From Pseudomonadota bacterium (GTDB taxonomy: Bacteria > Chloroflexota > UBA5177 > JAJPKF01): a stretch of 57,036 nucleotides of DNA. The stretch covers positions 1-57,036 of the forward strand of contig JAJPKF010000028.1 of NCBI GenBank assembly GCA_021323865.1, in the 5' to 3' direction. Under the pieces are notes generated by a model. The model saw nothing but the letters and a program-made list of their open reading frames with translations. It was not told where the DNA came from and searched no databases. Position numbers and translations under genes: made by a program. This document shows, piece after piece, positions 52,329-57,036 of this stretch (its first letter is position 1; each line of letters starts with the position of its first letter).

Positions 52329-54170
52329 CTACTGCCCAATCAGAGTGTGGAAGGTGTCGTCGACGAACCGGCTTCTGCCCGGGATTCGAATCTCCAGCAG
52401 GTACTGCCAGTGACCGCCCATGAGCACCTGGCCCGGCGCGCTGAATTTGCCCGGACCTCGCTCCGGCAGCGTCAAGAACTGCGTCCCCATGTCCATGTCG
52501 GTCATGGTTTCCACGATGTTCACCGTGGCAAGTCGGACCGGCACGCCCCCGCGGCGCAGGTGCACCGTGAAGGTGTCCGGCCCTGCCTTGCCCGGTGTGA
52601 CCGAGAGCGAGACCTGCAGGCCCTCGACGGTGTTGCGAAGCGTGAAGGGCCCGGAGACCGCCCCGAACGTGATGGGAACCGGATAGGCATTCAGAACCGC
52701 GGTCGCCGCGAAGACCAGCAACGCCAGCACGGCGCTGATCCGCAGCCAGCGCATCAGCATGGCCTGCAGCAGCGGCGTGGCCGCCTCCATTGCCCGCTTC
52801 GTCGCGCGGCGCAGGCGCGGGCGGACAATGCCCACCGTAAAGGCGCTGATCAGAACCATGAGGAGGACCAGCCCCATTTTGACGATCAGCGTCCGTCCGT
52901 AGATGCTGTTGAAAAAGGCGTTCCAAGAAGGGACGTGCACCTTGCCGTTGAAGCCGCCGGTGAACACCAGCGTCAACACCGACGCATAGGCGAAGGGCGA
53001 GAAGCGGTCGAGGGTGTCGAGGAACGGAACGAGCGCTGTCCGCGTGTTCCGGGCCGCCGCGGGGAGCAATGTCAGGGCGATTGCCAGGATGCCTCCCGCC
53101 CAGAGCCCCGTGGCCAACACGTGCAGCCAGTCGATCACCACCGGTGCCGTGGCAATGCCGGTCCCCGTTCCTGACAGGTTGACGGTGGCGGCGTGGCCGG
53201 AGGCCGCCAGCAGGAAGGCGGCTCCCGCGGCCAGCAAAAGCTGCAGGGCGGCGGGCGATAGCGGGCGGACCGCGAGCATTGGGAAGGGCACGACGAGGCT
53301 GTAGACCGCCTGCTGGGGTGGGCGCCGGCGTGGCTCTGCGGTTGCCGGCCGAGGCCGTGTACGCAGGATCAGGCAGGCCAGCAGCCCCACCACGCCAACG
53401 GCCTGCGCCGCGATCCAGATATGCCCGTACTCGGTGTCCAACAGCAAGCCACGGAAGGTCGCGAGATCGAATGTCGAACCCCAATCTCCCGCCACCGTGT
53501 GCGCCTGAATCAGCAGCGAGCCACATCGGGCGGCCAGCATCAGCAGCAGCGTGATAGGGAGGATCCGAACTGCTCGCGCCATGGCTCTGCAGGTGAGCGC
53601 GCTCGCTTCGGGAGCCAGACTGGGTGACGGGAGGACCGCCAGCAGCAGGAGGGCCAGTCCAAGCCAGAGGGCCGATGTGACCAGCTCGAGCGTCCGGGCG
53701 GCCAGCGCCAGCAACGCGTCGAGATTCGGAGGGAAGTTCTGCGATCCGGTCCCCGAAAGCGTCGGCGCAGGCGGCGCGGGCCCTCGATGCCCAATGCTGA
53801 ACAGGAAGCCGCCCTTCAGGACATGCCCGTCCTGGGACGAGACCGAGGTCCACAGCACCAGATATGTGCCGTCCGGCAGCCCAGAGCGGAGGGAAACCGT
53901 CAGCTCGCGGTTGTGGGATATCCGGTCATCTCGGCGGTCAACCTCCACGCGCTTGGCGTTCCAGACGACGGCCTTGCTGAGCGCGGTATTCAGATCCTCA
54001 GAGAACCATAGGTGGATGATCGACGGCTCTCGCGGAAGCACGGCGCCCTGGCCGGGCTCCGATCGGACCAACAGAGCATGGGCGGACGCGGTTGCCGGGG
54101 CCGCCAGCACGAGGATGATGCCGGCCAGCCCCGCGACCGCGGCGACCACCCAGCGCGGTCGTGGGAGCAT
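52329..54170 (-). CDS. CopC-CopD fusion, copper transport/resistance
   Basis: A 613-residue protein combining a secreted CopC domain with a polytopic CopD domain, like Bacillus YcnJ. The signal peptide is followed by mature HALLVRSEPGQGA, and the CopC domain ends near 125 with VSSQDGHVLKGGFLFSIG (His in DGH binds copper). CopD follows with about eight membrane segments from 155 to 500 (LTLLPAAARNTRTALV, SPFAYASVLTLVFTGGF). A further periplasmic-like C-terminal domain extends past 500 (FTLRNTVEGLQVSLSVTPG). It handles copper entry or export. Upstream lies a separate small CopC gene. Confidence 0.9.
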   Translation of the reverse strand: MLPRPRWVVAAVAGLAGIILVLAAPATASAHALLVRSEPGQGAVLPREPSIIHLWFSEDLNTALSKAVVWNAKRVEVDRRDDRISHNRELTVSLRSGLPDGTYLVLWTSVSSQDGHVLKGGFLFSIGHRGPAPPAPTLSGTGSQNFPPNLDALLALAARTLELVTSALWLGLALLLLAVLPSPSLAPEASALTCRAMARAVRILPITLLLMLAARCGSLLIQAHTVAGDWGSTFDLATFRGLLLDTEYGHIWIAAQAVGVVGLLACLILRTRPRPATAEPRRRPPQQAVYSLVVPFPMLAVRPLSPAALQLLLAAGAAFLLAASGHAATVNLSGTGTGIATAPVVIDWLHVLATGLWAGGILAIALTLLPAAARNTRTALVPFLDTLDRFSPFAYASVLTLVFTGGFNGKVHVPSWNAFFNSIYGRTLIVKMGLVLLMVLISAFTVGIVRPRLRRATKRAMEAATPLLQAMLMRWLRISAVLALLVFAATAVLNAYPVPITFGAVSGPFTLRNTVEGLQVSLSVTPGKAGPDTFTVHLRRGGVPVRLATVNIVETMTDMDMGTQFLTLPERGPGKFSAPGQVLMGGHWQYLLEIRIPGRSRFVDDTFHTLIGQ

Positions 54171-54321
54171 TACGTCGCCCCTCGCAGCGACCGGTTTCCG
54201 TCGGAGACAATCATGCCTTTCGGCGCCCGGATGGACAAGCCCTCAGCGCCAAGCTCCGAAGCTTCTCACAACCCGTGAACGCCGAACCGGGCCCAAACGA
54301 GATAGGCCGATCACCGTTTGA

Positions 54322-54717
54322 TCAACTCTTGACGGTGAAATAGACGATACCGGCGGCGTAGTGCCCGTCCACCGCGGAATGCGTGTACCAGATCAGGTAG
54401 TACTTCAACGGCTTGAGCTTGGGCAGCTTCAGAGTCATGACCTTGGGGTTCTTAAAGGAGATGTGGGACTTCTGATGCTCGGTCACGAGGCCGTGGTCGG
54501 CGACGCCTTCGAACACCTGCATCCAGCTGTGGTCGGGGTTCAGGGCCTCGGCGAAGTGGGCAACAACCTTGTGAGGCACGTGCCCCACCCGGAAGACCTG
54601 ATGATCTCGAATGTTGCAGCGCACCAGGTTGGCATGAGCGTCGGCGGGTATCGGCGTGGCGAATACGGCAAGCGCCATGGCGGCGCACATCAGGAAGGAA
54701 CTCAGGCGGCGGATCAT
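54322..54717 (-). CDS. CopC domain copper-binding protein
   Basis: A 131-residue exported copper-binding protein. Signal peptide LMCAAMALAVFATPIPADA gives a mature N-terminus HANLVRCN, the conserved His-first CopC start. The C-terminal CopC end YYLIWYTHSAVDGHYAAGIVYF contains the second-site His. ATG at 54715-54717 has GGAGG at 6 bases; ATG at 54721-54723 is an alternative that leaves no space for it. Likely acts with the CopC-CopD fusion in the periplasm or wall space. Confidence 0.88.
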   Translation of the reverse strand: MIRRLSSFLMCAAMALAVFATPIPADAHANLVRCNIRDHQVFRVGHVPHKVVAHFAEALNPDHSWMQVFEGVADHGLVTEHQKSHISFKNPKVMTLKLPKLKPLKYYLIWYTHSAVDGHYAAGIVYFTVKS

Positions 54718-54778
54718 CGGCATCCTCCTCAGGATTCTGCCGGCGCCCACCTGGAGAGGCGGACGCGCGGTCCTCGGT

Positions 54779-55468
54779 TCAGACCGTGGCGGAGGAAATG
54801 TCGGGAGGAGGCCGCGAGAACCGGGCTCGGCCCATCTGTGCGGCAAGTGCGGGCCGCATTGAGCACGGCCGTGGCCGCCGCTCCGAGGCGATCTGGGCAT
54901 GGAGGGCGCGGAGCCGCAGGATGGCTTCGGCAACCGCCTGCAGGCGGTCCTCGAAGACCGTGAGGAAGAGCGCCGCCAGGAGGCCGAGGAGGAGAGCCAG
55001 GATGGCGGCCGGGACCGGCGGTGACATGGCCATGACCATCTGCGCCCCGTGCATCTGCATCAGGTAGCGCATCGGCATGATTTGCAAGGCAAGACGAAAG
55101 ATCGTGTACTGACCCGCCGCGAGGAGGATCGCCCGGCGACAGATGGTCTCGGCGGAGGGCCGCGAAAAGCGAAGCGTGGGCCGCTTGGGAGCCGAGCCTT
55201 GTAAGTCGGCCAGCCGTTGGAGCTGCAGCCGCATAGTCCAGACGGCCGCGCCAAGGCTGAGTCCGGCCAGCCCCAAGATGGCCGCGAGCGCCGGTCGGAG
55301 CGGACAGTGTTGGATGGCGTAGGTAGCGGCCGACAGCCGTCCGTCCAGACCGCCCGCATAGCCGAGACCCAGATGAAACTCGACGACGTGAATGAGAGCG
55401 GCGCCGGCCAGGATGGCCACGAGCCGGTGCAGCAAGCGTCCCGAAAAAGCTCCTCGCGGCAGGGCCAT
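54779..55468 (-). CDS. Met-rich polytopic membrane protein, unknown
   Basis: A 229-residue protein with about four hydrophobic segments (LVAILAGAALIHVVEFHLGL, LAAILGLAGLSLGAAVW, ILLAAGQYTIFRLALQI, AAILALLLGLLAALFLTVF). The loop QIMPMRYLMQMHGAQMVMAM near residue 130 is unusually rich in Met with one His, a pattern seen in Cu(I)-binding proteins. It lies directly upstream of the CopC gene (61 bases) and downstream of the Fur gene (11 bases). Membership in a copper pathway is inferred from motif and neighbours. Confidence 0.65.
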   Translation of the reverse strand: MALPRGAFSGRLLHRLVAILAGAALIHVVEFHLGLGYAGGLDGRLSAATYAIQHCPLRPALAAILGLAGLSLGAAVWTMRLQLQRLADLQGSAPKRPTLRFSRPSAETICRRAILLAAGQYTIFRLALQIMPMRYLMQMHGAQMVMAMSPPVPAAILALLLGLLAALFLTVFEDRLQAVAEAILRLRALHAQIASERRPRPCSMRPALAAQMGRARFSRPPPDISSATV

Positions 55469-55479
55469 GGCCCTCCAGT

Positions 55480-55956
55480 CTAGGCCCGTCCGCCCTTCCG
55501 ACAGACTGGGCAGCGCCCGAACAGCTCCAGGGAGTGGCCCTCAATCGCGAAGTCGGTGGCCGATGCGACGCGCTCGAGGAGAGCGGGGGACAGACACTGG
55601 TCGATCTCCACGACACGACGGCAGGTCGTGCAGGTGACGTGGTGATGATGATGCGGTCCGCAGGCGCGATAGCGGTGGCGCCCGTTGCCGGTGGGGACGC
55701 GATCCAGCAGCCCCTCGCGAACGAGCAGATCCACCGACCGGAAGACCGTGGCGCGTCCGATCCCCGGATCGAGATCGAGGAGCTCCTTCCAGAGGTCCTC
55801 GACGGCGAACTCCCGGCCGCTGGCGCCCGCTCTGGCGACTCGGGCGGCGATGAGTCTCCGGGGTCTAGTTGTGCGCAGGCCCAGGCGGTCAAACAGCTCG
55901 AGAACCGACGCCTCGAGACTCTCCGTCTGGGACTCCGTGGCGGCGGCCTCGCTCAC
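55480..55956 (-). CDS. Fur family metalloregulator, Zur-like
   Basis: A 158-residue winged-helix repressor. The recognition helix region is LDPGIGRATVFRSVDLLVREGLL near residue 62. The zinc and metal sites are CGPHHHHHVTCTTCRRVVEIDQC near 97-119 and GRCPVCRKG at the C-terminus, giving two CxxC pairs for structural zinc. GTG at 55954-55956 was chosen because it gives the family length; an earlier ATG would overlap the operator. It faces away from the ZnuA-like gene and the operator lies between. Zinc (Zur) is favoured by the ZnuA neighbour; copper or manganese not excluded. Confidence 0.88.
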   Translation of the reverse strand: MSEAAATESQTESLEASVLELFDRLGLRTTRPRRLIAARVARAGASGREFAVEDLWKELLDLDPGIGRATVFRSVDLLVREGLLDRVPTGNGRHRYRACGPHHHHHVTCTTCRRVVEIDQCLSPALLERVASATDFAIEGHSLELFGRCPVCRKGGRA

Positions 55957-55969
55957 GGCCCAGCTTGAT

Positions 55970-56000
55970 TGATACGCAGTCTCATTGATACATAGTATCA
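55970..56000. promoter_or_regulatory. Fur/Zur-type operator between divergent genes
   Basis: A perfect inverted repeat TGATAC ATA GTATCA (55986-56000) is preceded by another direct half site TGATAC at 55970-55975, one turn and a half upstream. It lies between the fur-like and znuA-like starts and is much more AT-rich than its surroundings. Confidence 0.75.
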
Positions 56001-56006
56001 TCAGCC

Positions 56007-56972
56007 GTGACGAAACGAATACTCTTGCACTCCCGCTTTCGGAGCCCGGCAAGGCGCAGAATCTCTCGACTGCCGGCTCCCCTACTCCTGTTGCTCGTCG
56101 GCCCCTTGGGCATATGGGGATGCGGCACGCCCGCAGGAGCCAACTCTCCCGGCGTACGGCTGGCCGTCGTGGCCGCGGAGAACATCTGGGGAAGCATTGC
56201 CCGACAGGAGGGCGGAAACCGGGTGATGGTGCGGAGCATCATCGTGAACCCGGCTGCCGATCCGCATGCCTACGAACCTACGGTGGGTGATGCGAAAGCG
56301 GTGGCGGCCGCCAATCTGGTGATTTTCAACGGAGCGGGATATGACGCTTGGATGCAGAAATTGCTGGCTGCCAACGCCGTCCCGACCGGTCAGGAGTTGG
56401 ATGCCGGGTCAGTCGTCGGCGTTTCGCCGGGCCGGAATCCGCACATTTGGTACAACCCGTCGGATGTGCGCAGGGTCGCGGCGCGGATTTCGGCCGACTT
56501 CATCCGGCTGCAGCCCGTGGACAAGGCCCTGTTCACCCGTCTCCACCGCCGCTTCATCACTCGTGATCTGGCCGCCTACTTCCATGACATCGCCGGGATT
56601 CGGGACCGGTATGCCAGTGTGCGGGTTGGTGCGACCGAGAGCATCTTCGTCTATCTGGCGCGTCGCCTGCATCTGCGTCTCACCACGCCGCCGGGCTTTA
56701 TGAAGGCGGTCGCGGAAGGCATCGAGCCGACCGCCCAGGAGCTGCTGACCTTCAACCATCAGATCGAGAGCCGTTCCATCAAGGTGCTGGTCTTCAACCG
56801 CCAGAACGTCACGCCTGGCGTGCGGGTGCTGGTCAACCTCGCCCGCTCCCGGCGCATTCCGGTGGTGCCCATCACGGAGACACTCGATCCCGCTTCGGCA
56901 TCATTCCAGGGCTGGCAGACTCGCCAGCTCGCGCTTTTGGCGGCAGCGCTGCACCGGGCCACGGGTCGGTGA
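56007..56972 (+). CDS. ZnuA-like metal ABC transporter substrate-binding lipoprotein
   Basis: A 321-residue solute-binding protein of cluster A-I (zinc/manganese). Its signal peptide ends in the lipobox-like GIWGCG near residue 39. Metal ligands are expected at His in ADPHAYEPT (near 91) and His in GRNPHIWYNPSDVRR (near 149); RIPVVPITETLDP holds the Glu/Asp site near 290. A long His-rich loop is absent, so Mn or Zn cannot be told apart. Start is GTG 6 bases after the operator; no ribosome site, so leaderless translation is likely. A downstream gene begins with overlap. Confidence 0.88.
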   Translation: MTKRILLHSRFRSPARRRISRLPAPLLLLLVGPLGIWGCGTPAGANSPGVRLAVVAAENIWGSIARQEGGNRVMVRSIIVNPAADPHAYEPTVGDAKAVAAANLVIFNGAGYDAWMQKLLAANAVPTGQELDAGSVVGVSPGRNPHIWYNPSDVRRVAARISADFIRLQPVDKALFTRLHRRFITRDLAAYFHDIAGIRDRYASVRVGATESIFVYLARRLHLRLTTPPGFMKAVAEGIEPTAQELLTFNHQIESRSIKVLVFNRQNVTPGVRVLVNLARSRRIPVVPITETLDPASASFQGWQTRQLALLAAALHRATGR

Positions 56973-57036
56973 CCGCCCCCAACGTCCCCGCCGCCCCAAC
57001 CCTCGAGCCGGCGTCTCCGGCGACTGGGTGGCCGGC
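56969..57036 (+). CDS. start of a downstream gene, probably the metal ABC ATP-binding subunit (partial)
   Basis: A GTG at 56969-56971 overlaps the TGA of the ZnuA-like gene (GTGA). It opens a Pro/Ala-rich 22-residue stretch (VTAPNVPAAPTLEP) to the window edge. Position suggests the ATPase or permease of the same transporter; sequence alone cannot show it. Confidence 0.45.
   Translation, partial: MTAPNVPAAPTLEPASPATGWP

Noticed and set aside
52306..53853. 515-residue minus-strand frame in the CopC-CopD gene
   Set aside because: An Arg/Gly-rich alternative frame of a well-supported gene.

Overview
The window is high-GC, densely packed bacterial DNA. Several traits point to a soil-type, high-GC bacterium outside the Proteobacteria: a luciferase-like (probably F420-dependent) oxidoreductase, an LCP cell-wall ligase fused to a beta-propeller, many secreted Thr/Pro-linker and repeat proteins (RCC1-like, NHL, Gly-rich, RHS), GTG starts, and stop/start overlaps such as ATGA. 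A Chloroflexota/Dormibacterota-like or deep Actinomycetota-like lineage fits best. That placement is inference from gene content only. I saw no rRNA, tRNA, CRISPR array, transposase or integrase.

Layout. 0-11 kb: a 5'-truncated, apparently frameshifted GH38 alpha-mannosidase converges on a LacD-type aldolase. Next come an LLM oxidoreductase coupled to an RCC1-repeat secreted protein, a leftward VOC/alcohol dehydrogenase/CoxG-like set, and a rightward LCP-propeller protein followed by a small secreted beta-domain protein. 11.5-19.8 kb: an accessory island with an intact RHS/YD-repeat gene (16912-18753, minus strand), its ATGA-coupled putative immunity gene, a dead methyltransferase and other relics. 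Further downstream sits an orphan RHS core tip carrying a different C-terminal domain and its own linked gene. A 471/472-bp core repeat precedes both C-terminal domains and an 84/85-bp repeat follows both putative immunity genes. The island lies between two copies of a conserved small gene (one intact, one a fragment) and two paralogous secreted beta-domain genes.

19.8-33 kb: a PDZ/radical-SAM DUF512 protein, a mini zinc-ribbon protein, a large Gly-rich secreted protein, a polysaccharide export cassette (GT2, GT4, Wzt, Wzm), a run of unknown secreted or lipoprotein genes, a double GNAT and a GAF protein. 33-39 kb: a secreted multi-domain metallophosphoesterase, a NUDIX/aldo-keto reductase pair and a DUF1059 protein. 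39-46.5 kb: a tightly overlapping leftward polysaccharide operon (GT4, WaaE-like GT2, GT4, ExoA-like GT2, a dimethylformamidase-fold protein, an NHL-repeat protein). 46.7-52.3 kb: a methyltransferase, hutU, hutI and an M32 carboxypeptidase. 52.3-57 kb: a metal-homeostasis block with a CopC-CopD fusion, a second CopC, a Met-rich membrane protein and a Fur/Zur regulator divergent from a ZnuA-like lipoprotein across a TGATAC-ATA-GTATCA operator.

The most interesting object is the RHS island. It has the architecture of a polymorphic-toxin locus with a stored replacement tip, and neither C-terminal domain nor either putative immunity protein belongs to a family I can name.
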